Source: Closterium sp. NIES-65 (lineage: Eukaryota; Streptophyta; Zygnematophyceae; Desmidiales; Closteriaceae). Taken from it: 64,000 nucleotides of DNA. Positions 22,839 through 35,000 of this stretch are shown piece by piece. How positions within the stretch are numbered: position 1 is the stretch's first letter; every line of letters begins with the position of its first letter. Location of the stretch: the NCBI GenBank assembly GCA_948144175.1, contig CANXME010000043.1:1611501-1675500 (forward strand), in the 5' to 3' direction. The position numbers and the translations under genes are program-made. Below the pieces are notes generated by a model that searched no databases, had not been told where the DNA came from, and saw nothing but the letters and a program-made list of their open reading frames with translations.

Positions 22839-22967
22839 TGTGAAGAAATGAGGAATGAATGGATGAACTAGCACAAGGTTGGGTACAAGTAGGAAACCCT
22901 AGGAAACTGTACCCCATAGTGTCTACCCCACTATAGCCTAGACAAGCTATATGATATGAGTTTGACA
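22839..22967 (-). repeat. Copia-D 3' LTR (129 bp)
   Basis: Starts TGTGAAGAAATGAGG and ends GAGTTTGACA. The hairpin polypurine tract and conserved 3' module follow at 22968-23164. Confidence 0.93.
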
Positions 22968-23164
22968 CACCCCCATAGGCAAAGTGGGGGAGAACAAGTG
23001 GTCACAAGACCAATCAAGCAGAGCAAAGCAAGCTCAGGGTGGATCACAATGTCACCACACAATCCGAGCACAAGAGCAAGGCCACAAGGCTAGTTCACAT
23101 GCAAGATCATATATAAAGGTAAACAGGCAAGTGCAGGTATAGAAAGATCACAGTACAAGCAAGG

Positions 23165-26100
23165 TCAAGAAGTGAGCAAGTGAGGCCAAGTAGGCACAAG
23201 ACCTAGCATCGTACAGAAGCGCTGATGATCACCAGGCGGAAGTGCCTTGGTAAAGATATCAGCAGTGTTGGCCTCAGAGGCCACGTAAGCAAGGCGCAGC
23301 TGACCACGCTGCTGCAGCTCACGAGCAAGGAAGTAGCGGAGAGCAATGTGCTTCGTTCTGTGCTCCAGTCTGTGCTCCCGACACAAGGCCAGCATGGCCT
23401 TGTTGTCTACGTAAAGAACTGGAGGAGAACGAGGCGGCTCTCCTAGGTCAGTCAGCAGGTAGGTGAGCCAGCGTAGCTCCTGTGCAGCCATGGCCCCCGC
23501 GTAGATCTCAGCCTCATAGCTGGAGCCGAGAACAGAAGACGAGCGGGTAGACCGCCACGAAACAGAGCTGGAGCCAAGGCTCAAGGTGTAACCCTGTGAG
23601 GACCGCTGCGTATCTTGGTCGTCAGCCCAAGAAGCGTCTGCGTGACCTGTGAGGACCACTCGACGTCGCCCTCCAAGCACTAGCCACATGCCCGACGTAC
23701 TGCACAAGTAGCGCAACACCCTCTTCGCTGCAGCCATGTGCTCTGGTCGGTGTCTCCCAGGAGCAACATAGCATGCCAAGATGCTAAGAGGGTATGCTAG
23801 GTCAGGTCGTGTGCAAGTCATCAGGTACAAGAGGCAGCCAACAAGCTCTGGGTACGGGCCACTCGGCTCTACGGACTCATCCGAAGGCAGAGCTGAGAGC
23901 GAGTGGCGAGTAGACAGAGGAGTGGCCTGAGGCAAGGAGTACGTGAAGTCCAAGCGCTAAAGGACCTGCTGCACCATGTGTGACTGAGTCAGGGTAATGG
24001 TGCACTGTGCTTTGTCCCGGGTGATCTGCAAGCCAAGGTAGCTGCGCAGTTCACCCAGGTCTGTGCACGTGTGTCTCTTCTGCAGCTCGGACTTCACGTG
24101 GGCGAGTCCAGCAGTGTCAGCAGTGGCAAACACCAAGTCGTCGACGTACAAGAGGATGTAGAACGGCGGCAAAGAGGTGTCGGTGCGCAGAAACAGCGAC
24201 GGGTCGGCTGTAGAAGGAGCAAACCCAAGAGCCGCAAGTGTAGTCCTCAGTGTGTCGTGCCACTCACGGGGCGCCTGGCGGAGACCGTAGACTGGCCGCC
24301 GGAGGCTCCACTGGGTACCAAGGGAGAAACGACCCAATGAAGCCAGGTGGGTGACGCAGCCTGATCTCCTCGTGCAGGCTGCCCTGCAGGAAAGTCTAGA
24401 CGACAGCGAGCAGCAAAGTCGACAAGCTCAGCAACTAGGGCCGACGCAGCAGTGGACTCAAAGGAAGGGTCAGTGACAACAGTGGCCAGGAGACGCGTGA
24501 CAGTAGGACTGGCAGCACGAAGAGAGTCAGACTCCGGGTCAGCAAGAATAGGAAAAGAGGACTCTGGAGGAGACAGCAACGGGACACGCAGAGGAGCAGT
24601 GGAAGGACGCAGTGCCATATGGTGTGCGCCTGGGACCGCAGGAGGACGCGGACGCGGAGCACGACGACTAGTGCGAGCAGTACGAATAGGCGACGCAGGA
24701 CGAGACGCAGGCTCACGACGCTCAGCAAGACCTCCAGTAGGACCAGTGTAGGGAGGAGCAGGCAGGGGGGAGGCGGGCTGGAACTGTGACTACGAGTGGA
24801 CAGGCTGTGGACACTCTAAGGGAGGAGCAGGACCAGTAGAGGGCGGGAGACCAAGAACCTGCTCAAGGAGCGGAACGAAGTATGGCCTCGGCCGCGCAGC
24901 GCCTCCAGAACCAGCAGGGACAGCACCGGTACCCCTAGCGGCAGCACCAGCGCCAGTAGCACCTCCAGCTCAAACAACGCCAACTCCAACAACGCCAACT
25001 CCAGCACCCTCAGACACACCAGCGCCAGCAGAACCACCAGCGCCAACACCCCCAGCAGCTCCAGCTCCAGCAGCTCCAGCAGCACCAACCCCAGCAGGAC
25101 CGGCAGCTCCACTACCGCCAGCAGCTCCAGCAGTACCTCCAGAAGGAACAACTCCAGCAGCCCCAGCAGCACCCCTAGTCCCAGCAGCTCCAGTACCGCC
25201 AGTACGAGCACCTCCGGGACCAGCAGCAAGAGTAGTACCTCCAGCTCCAGGAGCACGGCTCCAGCGCTGGGCAAACCACTCACGCAGCTCCTGCGGAGAG
25301 AGTAGCTCCCGCCTCGACGAAGTACCGCGAGAGGCCACACGAGCAGACCCAGCACCCCCAGGCTCCGCACCCCAAGGCTCAGCACCCTGAGGCTCAACAC
25401 CCCTAGACTCAGCACCCCCAGGCTTAGCACCCCCAGGCTCCGCACCCCTGGACTCAGCACCCCCAGGCTCCGCACCCTCAGGCTCAGCACCTTTAGACCC
25501 GGCACCCGCAGGCTCAGCACCAGAGTCAACAGCTTCCTCGACAGGCTCGACTGCGTCTACTTGAGACACACCTGACGGGGCAGGACCCTGAGGGGGGAGG
25601 GGATCTACCGGGGGAGGACCTGGCGCAAGGAAGAGCGGCGGCGGGGGGAGGGGCGCAGTGCAGTAGGGGAAGAGACGGTAGTAAGGCACCGACTCGTCGA
25701 AGGTGACGTCCTGGGAGGTCAGAACACGGCGCGAGGTGGGGTGGTAAAACTGCCAACCAGGCGCGTCAGGGGGGAAGCCAAGGAAGACGCAGGGAACAGC
25801 ACGGGGGGACAGCTTGTCCGCAGACACGTCGCGGACAAACGCCCGAGATCCCCAGACCCGAAACGCAGACGCATCGCCAACCTTCCCCGTCCACCGCAAG
25901 GTGGGGGAGGTCTCTGGCAAGGAGACCCGGGGCTGGAGGTTGAGCTGATGCGCTGCGTACTTAACCGCAAACGGCCACAGAAAATGGGGGGCAGCCGCAT
26001 GGATCATGGACGTACGAGCGACGTCCATGACCATGCCAATGCGGTGCTCAGCAATCCCATTTTGCTGTGGAGAGGCCGGAAGCGTGAACGTCTGGCGGAT

Positions 26101-28563
26101 GCCCTGTGCACATCCGAAGGCTCCCAGACGGGCAGAGGAAAACTCCCCGCCTCTGTCAGAGGGCAGACACAGAACAAGAAAGTCCGAGCCGAAACTCTCT
26201 CTGAGTTGGAGACGATCTGCGCGGATCCAGTCGATCAACACCTCAGTGACGTCACCCTTGCTGCGCAAGGGGAAGACCGTGGTGTAACGCGAGTAGTCGT
26301 CAACCACCAACAGGAAGTAATGCTTATGACCCTGGCCACGGACGCGGGCGGGGCCCCACACGTCCATGTGAAGAGTCTGTAGTGGAGCCTCTATCGGAGG
26401 AAACTCAGAGGAGTGAGGGGCGTCGCGCTGTCGCCCCTCGACGCAGGGGACGCAGGTATGGGCAGGCCCCGGAGGTAGGGGAGGGAGAGACCAGGGGAGA
26501 CCAAAGACAAGGACACGGGAGGCCATGCCTCGGAGACGAGGCAGGGAGGGGTGACCAAGGCGGTGGTGCCAAAGGAGAGTCTGGTGGGACAGGAGACGAC
26601 ACGAGCAGGGAGCAGACTCAGGACCAGACCTGGAGGCTGCAGCAAACACCTGACTCGACGCAGCTACCTGGCCAGACTCAGCAACCGGAGGAGACTCAGT
26701 AGTAAGTGTGTACAAGCTCGACCCCGGCCGATGGGTGAACGTGGCCAAGTGTCGGCCTGTCCGAGCACACGTGCAGTGGGTCACCCGCTGACTCACATCA
26801 GTGAACTGGTCAACCCCCTTATCCTATAGATCAGCTCCACTCACCAAGTTCGTAGAGAACGAGGGGAGGTAGAGACCTGACAGTGTGCCAGAGGGGGCTG
26901 CCGGGCACGATAAGACAGTGGAGAAGCTAGCAAGGACAGGACCCCCAGAGGGGTCCACCAGGGAGACCGCAACCCGCCGACTAGGCAGCGTAAGCATGGT
27001 GCGGTCTCGAAAGAAGGAGCGGGAAGCACCCGAGTCAAGGGTGAAGCTGTGTAAGGCCGGAGCCGACGTGGTACCTGAAAGGGCAGACTCACCAGCACCT
27101 GGGGCAGCAGACGCACTAGCACCTAGAGCAGTAGCCTCACCAGCACCTAGAGCAGCAGCCTCAATGCCCGGGTCAGGCGGAACACACAGGTAACAGTCAC
27201 CCTCAACACTATCAGACACAGCATACATGGCAGCAAGAATAGCATCATAATCAAGATCAAAGATAGCAACCCCCGCCCTAGAGAGCTCTCCCCAGCGAGG
27301 GATCTCAGTGGCGTCAGGGAACTGGTGACGCCACGCGTCCGTCCGGCGGCCGAAGCAGCGCTAGGTGGAGTGCGGGCCCCCGCACTGCTCACCAGCGCGG
27401 TCGCCGGTACGGAGGACATAGGTGCAGGGACTAGTACCCCCACCTCGCTGACGCGCAGCGTACCACTCACGAAGCTGCTGAGGGGACAGGGTCTCACGAC
27501 TGCACTGCTGGTGCTAGCGCGGACCACCACCGGACCCACTCCTCTGCGCAGAGCCGCGACCAGCTCCACCGCTGCCGCCGCCGCCTCCACCACCTCCGCC
27601 GCCTCCACCACCTCCGCCGCCTCTGCTCCCTCCGCCACCGCCGCCGCCTCCTCCGCCTCCACTGCTACCACCAACACCTCCACCCCCGCCAACCCTCCCA
27701 CCACCACCCCCACCCCCTCCACTGCGTCCACCACCACCTCCACCGCCCCCGCCAGCCCCTCTAGCGCCCTTGCCCCCCTTGCCCTTGCCGGTGCGGCGTC
27801 TCCCGCTAGGGGTAGATGCAGCGCCGACCGACTCGAAACCAGCGAGGTCGGCCGCAGCAGCAGAAGCAACAGAGGGCAAGAGGGGGGAAGGGGAACACCC
27901 CTCAATGACGGGGGTGTGAGGGTCACCACGAGAGGCTCCTACAGTGACTATGCTCTTCTCTGCTGCTAGGAGGCGCTCCTCGAGGAGGTCAACGGTGAGT
28001 GTGGTGGGGCAAACTGAGAGGAAGTGGTCCCTGACTAAGCGAAGGGAGTCAGGGAGCCCGGTGACTATGTAGTAGAGGGTGATGTACATGGGGGGGGGGG
28101 GCTTCTTGGCACAGAACTCAGCAGGAAGCGCAGCGCGGTAGCGAGTGTCACTAGTGCGAAGGTGCGTAATGAGGTCAGCGACTGTGGGAAAGGCAGCAAG
28201 GTCAGGGAACAGGTACGGCAGCATGAGGCGGCTCAGCGCAGAAGTGGCAGGGGAAGAGTAGCGTGCAACTAGAGCATCGTACAAGGTCTTAGCACTCTTG
28301 TACTGGCTAAAGTGCGCACGCTCAGTGGTCGGTAAGTGGCGACGCACAGCAAGACGGGCAGCAGCATCGCGTGTGGCCCACTGTGAGCGAACAGTGCTGT
28401 CAGCAGTAGCAGGCGGGGCAGAAGAGGCACCAGAGGTGAGATCGAACAGGGAGAGTCCGTCTGCCCTATCGCACTGTAGGAACAGCTGGAGGTCATCGAC
28501 CCAAACCTAAAAGTCAACAGCACGACCCTCAGCATCAAAGGTAAGGACACTGGGGGTAGCCAT
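23165..28563 (-). pseudogene. Copia-D gag-pol, broken and internally deleted
   Basis: Gag starts at 28563. Stops follow at 28507 (GAG to TAG), 27514 (TAG, Gln tract), 27361 (TAG, Gln in the zinc knuckle), 26824 (TAG, Gln), 24970 (TGA), 24790 (TAG, Gln) and 23957 (TAG, Gln). Protease and integrase motifs are otherwise recognisable (SDRGGEF near 26150). Near 24396 the frame jumps from the CRLD motif straight to the region after STAFLQG. This deletes the RT segment with VSGMWIF and FQTFSPTPKM, and it also changes frame. YVDD (near 24145) and RNase H remain. Confidence 0.9.
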
Positions 28564-29563
28564 GACTGCAGTGGCCTAGCAGGGAGTGATCTCACCAGTC
28601 CGAGTAAGTAGGGACGGGGCGCGCCGGTAGGAACAGTAGCGGCTCGATGGCAGGGCGGCTCGGCGGCTCGGCTGCTGGGCGGCTCGGCGGCTCGGCTGCT
28701 GGGCGGCTCGGCGGCTCGGGTGCTGGGCGACTCGGCTGTCGGGCGGCTCGGCGGCTCGGTTGCTCGGCTGCTCGGCGGCTCGGCAGCTCGGCTGCTGGGC
28801 GTGTCGGCGGCTCGGCTGTTGGGCGGCTCAGCTGCTGGGCGGCTCGGTGGCTTGGTGGCTCGGGAGCTCAGCTGGTGGGCAGCTCAGCGGTGAAGGGGCC
28901 GGTAGAGGCAGCGACGGGGCCGGTAGAGGCGGGGACCGGGCCGCTAGGGGCGGCGACGGGGCCGCGTAGGGAGGGGAGCGGCGACGGGGCCGCTAGGGGC
29001 GGCTACGGGGCCGCGCAGGGGCGGCGACGGGGCCGCGTAGGGGCGGCGACGAGGCCGCGTAGTGGCGGCGACGGGGCCGCGTAGGGAGGGGAGTGGCGAC
29101 GGGGTCGCTAGGGGTGGCGACGGGGCCGCGTAGGGGCGGCGACGGGGCCGCGTAGGGGCGGCGACGGGGTTGCGTAGGGAGGGAGGCGGCGACGGGGCCG
29201 CTAAGGGCGGCGACGGGGCCGCGTAGTGGCGGCGACAGGGCCGCTAGGGGCGGCGACGGGGCCGCGTAGGGAGAGAGGCGGCGACGGGGCCGCTAGGGGC
29301 GGCGACGGGGCCGCTAGGGGCGGCAACGGGGCCGCGTAGGGGCGGCGACGGGGGCCACTAGGGGCCGCGAGGGGCCTGGAAGGGCGGCGACGGGGCCACT
29401 AGGGGCAGCACGAGGGGCCGTGAGAGGAGCCTCTAAGAGAGCTCGACAGAAGGGCGGCCCACAAGGCGCGCCTCGGGCAGGAGCGACTGGCGCTCCGGTC
29501 AGAAAAAAAAAATCAGTGGTGGGCCCAAGGAAGCGTTCCCACTAGGGAACCTGCTCTATACCA
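28564..29563 (-). repeat. Copia-D leader: minisatellites, stem-loop, PBS
   Basis: About 28650-28890 has ggcggctcg and ctgctgggc arrays. About 28900-29400 has an imperfect unit of roughly 20 bp, ggcggcgacggggccgc plus tag/ta variants. Toward the LTR come an A/T run, GGGCCCACC (minus), a GTTCCC/GGGAAC stem-loop at 29535-29550 and PBS TGGTATAGAGC ending at 29563. Confidence 0.8.
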
Positions 29564-29692
29564 TGTGAAGAAATGAGGAATGAATGGATGAACTAGCACA
29601 AGGTTGGGTACAAGTAGGAAACCCTAGGAAACGGTACCCCATAGTGTCTACCCCACTATAGGTTAGACAAGCTATATGATATGAGTTTGACA
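29564..29692 (-). repeat. Copia-D 5' LTR (129 bp)
   Basis: Same ends as the 3' LTR, with about three substitutions. Its outer edge abuts TSD cttgg and the resumed Copia-E RT. Confidence 0.93.
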
Positions 29693-30751
29693 CTTGGGTT
29701 CGCGCCCTCTACTGCTGACCCGTCGCTGTTTCTGCGCACCGACACTTCGCTGCCACCGTTCTACATTCTCGTGGACGTCGACGACTTGGTCTTTGCCACT
29801 GCTGACACAGAGGCTCTCGCCCACGTGATGTCGGAGCTGCAGCAGAGACACACGTGCACTGACCTGGGTGAACTGCGCAGCTACCTTGGCTTGCAGATCA
29901 CCCGGGACAGAGCACGCCGCACCATCACACTGACTCAGTCACACATGGTGCAGCAGGTCCTTCAGCGCTTCGGCTTCACCTGGTCCTCAGCACAGGCCAC
30001 TCCTCTGGCTATAGGTCACTCGCTCTCAGCTCTGCCTTTGGATGAGTCCGTAGAGCCGAGTGGTCCTTACCCAGAGCTAGTTGGTTGCCTCATGTACCTG
30101 ATGACTTGCACTCGTCCTGACCTAGCATACCCTCTTGGCCTTCTGGCCCGCTACGTGGCTCCTGGCAGGCACCAAAAGGTGCACTGGGATGTTGCAAAGA
30201 GGGTATTGCACTACTTGTGCAGTACATCGGGCATGGGCCTCGTGCTTGGAGGAGGGAGCTCAGTTGTTCTCACTGGGCACTCAGATGCTTCTTGGGTTGA
30301 CGACCAGGCTACTCAGCGGTCGTCACAGGGTTACACATTCAGCCTTGGCTCTGGTTCTGTTTCTTGGCGTTCTACTCGCTCGTGTTCTGTTCTCAACTCC
30401 AGTTGTGAGGCTGAGATCTACGCCACAGCCATGGCTGCACAGGAGCTACGCTGGCTGACCTACCTGCTGAGCGACTTGGGAGAGCGGCCTAGTTCTCCTC
30501 CAGTGCTGTACGTCGACAACAAGGCTGCCATTGCCTTGTGTGAGGAGCACAGACTGGAGCACAGAACGAAGCACATCGCTCTCCGCTACTTTCTGGCTCG
30601 AGAGCTGCAGCAGCGCGGTTAGCTTCGTCTGCGTTACGTGGCCACTCAGGCCAACACCGCTAATATATTCACCAAGGCACTTCAGCCTGGTGATCATAAG
30701 CGCTTCTGCACTATGCTGGGGCTGGTGCCCGCTTTTCCTCACTTGCTGTAG
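29693..30751 (+). pseudogene. Copia-E RT/RNase H, part 2
   Basis: Continues from FAPSTADPSLFLRTDTS. The catalytic motif reads VDVDD at 29771-29785 where sisters have VYVDD, so the Tyr before the two Asp is replaced by Asp. RNase H motifs follow (DASW, SCEAEIY, VDNKAA). TAG at 30620-30622 replaces Gln in the RGQLRL motif, after which the frame stays open to TAG 30749-30751. The protein is more divergent from F than A, C or J are, for example in KVHWDVAKRVL. Confidence 0.88.
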
Positions 30752-30980
30752 GCGTTGCTTGTACTGTGATCTCTATATATGTATACCTGCCTGTTTGCTT
30801 TGCTAGGTTGAGATCACCTTGCTGTTTGTGTTGCATATATGCCTCTGCATGTGAACTGGCCCTGTGGCCCTTTGCTTGTGCTCAGAGTGTGTGGTGACGT
30901 TGTGATCCACCCTGAGCTTGTTTGCCTTTCTTGACTGGTCTTGTGACCCCTTGCTCTCCCCCACTTTGCCTATGGGGGTG

Positions 30981-31107
30981 TGTCAAACATTATATATGTG
31001 TTATTGTTGTGTAGACTATAGTGGGTTAGCCTTTAGGGGGTACACAACTCTAGGGTTTCATACTTGTACTCCAATGTCTCATAGTTCATCACTTCTTGTT
31101 TCTGACA
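30981..31107 (+). repeat. Copia-E 3' LTR (127 bp)
   Basis: Starts TGTCAAACATTATATATG and ends GTTTCTGACA, preceded by the polypurine hairpin TATGGGGGTG. It has its own subfamily sequence but keeps ACTATAGTGGG and GGGTACAC. The flank ggcgg opens the T1 transposase exon. Confidence 0.88.
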
Positions 31108-31309
31108 GGCGGTGCCCGCCGACCTCATCAAGAAAGCCTTCCTCACGTGCGGCATCCGCAACCCCCTTTATGGGAGCGAAGACAAACTGGTGCTGGCGCA
31201 CCGGAGAGGCCAGTTGTCCCATGAGGTGGAGGTGGACGACGACATCCAGGCAGATGGGTTCTGGGGCAACAACTCCACGGAGCCCGAGTCGGACGAGGAG
31301 GAAGAATAG
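31108..31309 (+). pseudogene. T1: C-terminal exon of a pogo-type DDE transposase
   Basis: The frame reads VPADLIKKAFLTCGIRN, then LVLAHRRGQLSHEVEVDDD, and ends in an acidic ESDEEEE tail with TAG at 31307. It parallels the T2 last exon at 51965-52218, which has the CGISNALDGSED motif typical of pogo/Tigger DDE_1 transposases. Everything upstream is missing because Copia-E inserted here. Confidence 0.82.
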
Positions 31310-31589
31310 GCAGTAGGGTAGACTAGGCAGGTTGAAAGGTGTGTAGTGCAGGACAGCAGAGACCACCCTTGTATGTGATTATCTATGTTAATGGAAAGTT
31401 TAGAACATGTAGGCTAGGTAGGTTAAAAAAAATAATAATATTTTTTTTTTATCTAGAAGGGTGCGCTTATAATAAGTCACAATTTTCCAAGGGGTGCGCT
31501 TATAATTGAGGATCGGCCATAAGCGCATTGCTCCAGATACAAGCGCATGCGCTTAATATAGGCCTGCACTTTTATCCGGGGCCATACGG
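31310..31589 (+). repeat. T1 3' untranslated region and terminal inverted repeat
   Basis: Carries two GTGCGCTTATAAT subterminal motifs, AAGCGCATGCGC and a TATCCGGGGCCATACGG end, closely matching the right end of T2. The T1 end is followed by CA where TA is expected, so the target dinucleotide may have mutated. Confidence 0.75.
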
Positions 31590-31759
31590 CACATATAAAA
31601 ATATATAGCTTGGCATGGGGGCGCTCACTTCATGTGTTTAGCCGCAAATGGAACGACGCTGGAAGCTCGGTTAGCATGCAGTCCCACTAACCAAAAGGCA
31701 TGTGAGATGCAAGCCAGTTTTGCAGAGGGAGGCCCTCACTCTTGAGGAGAACATGATTA
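31590..31759. other. Unassigned spacer
   Basis: About 170 bp of ordinary-composition DNA between T1 and Copia-H with no ORF or repeat that I recognise. It continues across H at 40369-40398. Confidence 0.5.
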
Positions 31760-31890
31760 TGTGAAACTAACTGAACAGGAATGAATTGACTAAGTCAGAG
31801 TTGGGTACAAATACAACCCTAGCAAACTGTACCCCATATGTGCTACCCCACTATAGCCTACAAACATGCATCAGCTATAATAATCTGACA
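31760..31890 (-). repeat. Copia-H 3' LTR (131 bp)
   Basis: Starts TGTGAAACTAACTGAACAGG and ends TAATCTGACA. It is next to the polypurine hairpin and the conserved 3' module (31891-32094). Confidence 0.95.
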
Positions 31891-32094
31891 CACCCCCATA
31901 GGCAAAGTGGGGGAGAACAAGGGGTCACAAGACCAGTCAAGCAAAGCAAAACAAGCTCAGGGTGGATCACAAAGTCACCACACAGTCCGAGCACAAGAGC
32001 AAGGCCAGAGGCCAGTTCACATGCAGGAGTACAGACATATATATAAAACTAGACAAGCAAGAGCAGGTATATATATGTCAAAGTACAAGTAAAG

Positions 32095-35000
32095 TCAAGA
32101 AGAGAGCAAGTGAGGCAAGACAGGTACAAGACCCAGCTGGGTACAAAAGCGCTGATGGTCGCAAGGCGCAAGTGCCTTGGTGAACATATCAGCAGTGTTG
32201 GCCTCAGAGGCCACGTAAGCAAGTCGCAACTGACCACGCTGCTGCAGCTCACGAGCAAGGAAGTAGCGGAGAGCAATGTGCTTCGTTCTGTGCTCCAAGC
32301 GCTGCTCTCGACACAAGGCCAACATGGCCTTGTTGTCTACGTACAGCACTGGAGGAGAACGAGGCAGCTCTCCAAGGTCAGTCAGCAGGTAGGTGAGCCA
32401 GCGAAGCTCCTGTGCAGCCATGGCCCCGGCGTAGATCTCAGCCTCACAACTGGAGCCGAGAACCGAAGACGAGCGAGTAGACCGCCACGAGACAGAGCCG
32501 GAACCAAGGCTGAAGGTGTAACCCTGTGACGACCGCTGCGTAGCCTGGTCGTCAGCCCAAGAAGCGTCTGCGTGCCCAGTAAGGACCACTGGACTCCGCC
32601 CTCCAAGCACTAGCCCCATGCCCGACGTACTGCACAGGTAGCGCAATACCCTCTTCGCTGCAGCCATGTGCTCTGGTCGGTGTCTCCCAGGAGCAACATA
32701 GCGTGCAAGGATGCTCAGAGGGTATGCAAGGTCAGGTCGTGTGCAGGTCATCAGGTACATGAGGCAGCCAACAAGCTCTGCATACGGACCACTCGACTCT
32801 ACGGACTCATCCGAAGGCAGAGCTGAGAGTGAGTGGCGAGTAGGCAGAGGAGTGGCCTGAGGCGAGGAGTACGTGAAGCCGAAGCGCTGAAGGACCTGCT
32901 GCACCATGTGTGACTGAGTCAGGGTAATGGTGCGGCGTGCTCTGTCCCGAGTGATGTGCAAGCCAAGGTAGCTGCGCAGTTCACCCAGGTCTGTGCACGT
33001 GTGTCTCTTCAGCAGCTCGGACTTCACGTAGGCGAGTCCAGCAGTGTCCGCTGTGGCAAAGACCAAGTCGTCGACGTACACGAGGATGTAGAACGGCGGC
33101 AGGGAAGTGTCGGTGCGAAGAAACAGCGACGGGTCAGCAGTAGAAGGAGCAAACCCAAGAGCCGCAAGCGTAGTCCTCAGTGTGTCGTGCCACTCACGCG
33201 GTGCCTGGCGGAGACCGTAGACTGGCCGTCGGAGGCTCCACTGGGTGCCAGGAGGGAAAGTCCCAGTGAAGCCAGGCGGACGGCGCAGCCAGATCTCCTC
33301 GTGCAGGCTACCCTGCAGGAACGCAGTGCTGAAGTCGAGAGAGTGAAGCTCGTAGTCGCGCTGAGCGGCAATGTGCAGCAGCACCCGAAGAGTGGTCATC
33401 TTCGGGGTGGGAGAGAAGGTCTGAAAGTAGTCAACTCCCTGCCGCTGACTGAAGCCACGAGCCACGTAACGCGCCTTGAAGACAGGCGGCGAGCCCGGCG
33501 GCCGCTTCACCCTGAAGATCCACATGCCACTGACGATGTTCGCCCCAGGAGGGGGAACCGCGTCAACGTAGGTGCCTGTGGACTTCCAGGAAGCCATCTC
33601 TGCATCCATAGCTGCCTGCCACTGAGAGGAGTAGGGACCCTCTACGGCCTCCGCGTAAGAACGCGGAGTCGGGATGTCTAGTGCATCCGGGTCTCCCTCA
33701 GGGGCTAGCAGTACAGACGCGAGACGAGGTGAAGCAGCGGCTAGACACTGGAACTCCTCCTGCCTGTCCTCTAGGACGTCCGTGCCAAGGGCACACTCAC
33801 CCCCGACGGACGGAGGACAGGCGGACTCAGACTCAGCGACAAGACGAGCAGCGTAGTCTAGACGACAGCGCGCAGCAAAGTCGACAAGCTCAGTGACAAG
33901 GGCAGACGCAGCAGACGACTCGAAGGAAGGGTCAGTGACAGCAGTAGCAAGGAGACGCGTGACAGTAGGACTGGCAGCACGAAGAGAGTCCGACTCCGGG
34001 TCGGCAAGAGCAGGAAGAGAGGAAGCAGGAGGAGAAGGCAAAGGGGCACGCAGAGGAGCAGTGGACGGACGCAGTGACATCCGGTGCGTGCCAGGGACAG
34101 GAGGAGGACGCTGACGCGACCCGCGACCACTAGCGCGCTCAGTACGAACAGGCGACGCAGGACGAGACGCAGGCTCACGACGCTCAGTAAGACCTCCAGT
34201 CGGACCAGCGTAGGGAGAAGGAGCAGGCAAAGGGGAGGCAGGCTGTAGCTGTGGCTGTGACCGGACAGGCTGCGGACCCTCGAAGGGAGGAGGAGGAGGT
34301 GTAAGACCAAGAACCTGCTGCAGGAGCGGAACGAAGTACGGTCGGGGCCGCGCGGCGACGCTAGAAACAGCAGGAACAGCACCAGCAGCCCCGGCAGGAG
34401 CACCCACTCCAGTAGCACCTCCAGCAGCACCACCAGAAGCTCCAGAACCTCCAGCCGCAGCACCAGGAGCACTGTCAGTCGGGCCGCCAACGGCAGGCTC
34501 AGCGCCAACACCCTCAGCAGGACTAGCTCCAGGAGAACTCTCAGACTCAGCAGCTCCAGCACCCACAGTACGAGCGCCGGCGGGGCGCGCAGCAGCAGTA
34601 CCCTCTGCAGCCGAAGAACCACCAGCACCAGCAGCACGCCTCCAGCGCCCGGCAAACCACTCACGCAGCTCCTGTGGGGAGAGTGGCTCCCGGCGAGACG
34701 AAGCACCCCCAGGCACAGCACCTCCAGGCTCAGCACCCCCAGGCTCAGCACCCCCAGGCACAGCACCCCCAGACTCGGCACCTCCAGACTCAGCACCCCC
34801 AGGCACAGCACCCCCAGGCTCAGCTCCCGCAGCAGCACCAGAGTCACCAGTGACCTCGACAGGCTCGACCGCGTCTACCTGGGACACACCTGAAGGGGCA
34901 GGACCCTGAGGGGGGAGGGGGACTACCGGGGGGGGACCTGGTACCAAGAAGAGCGGGGGTGGGGGGAGGGACGGAGTGCGGTAGGGGAAGAGGCGGTAGT

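Larger units (their letters stand above)
22839..29692 (-). mobile_element. Copia-D, LTR retrotransposon (6.9 kb)
   Basis: 3' LTR 22839-22967, gag-pol remains 23165-28563, leader 28564-29563, 5' LTR 29564-29692. A perfect TSD cttgg is at 22834-22838 and 29693-29697. The LTRs differ at about three positions of 129. Same subfamily as B. An internal deletion of roughly 0.5 kb removes the start of RT. Confidence 0.95.
22636..31107 (+). mobile_element. Copia-E, 5'-truncated, interrupted by Copia-D
   Basis: Plus-strand copia remnant. An RT fragment at 22636-22838 is split by Copia-D and continues at 29698 through RNase H to a 3' LTR at 30981-31107. No 5' LTR, gag, protease or integrase precedes 22636. 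The right flank is a pogo-type transposase exon, so E inserted into that transposon. The left half of T1 is no longer next to it. Confidence 0.88.
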
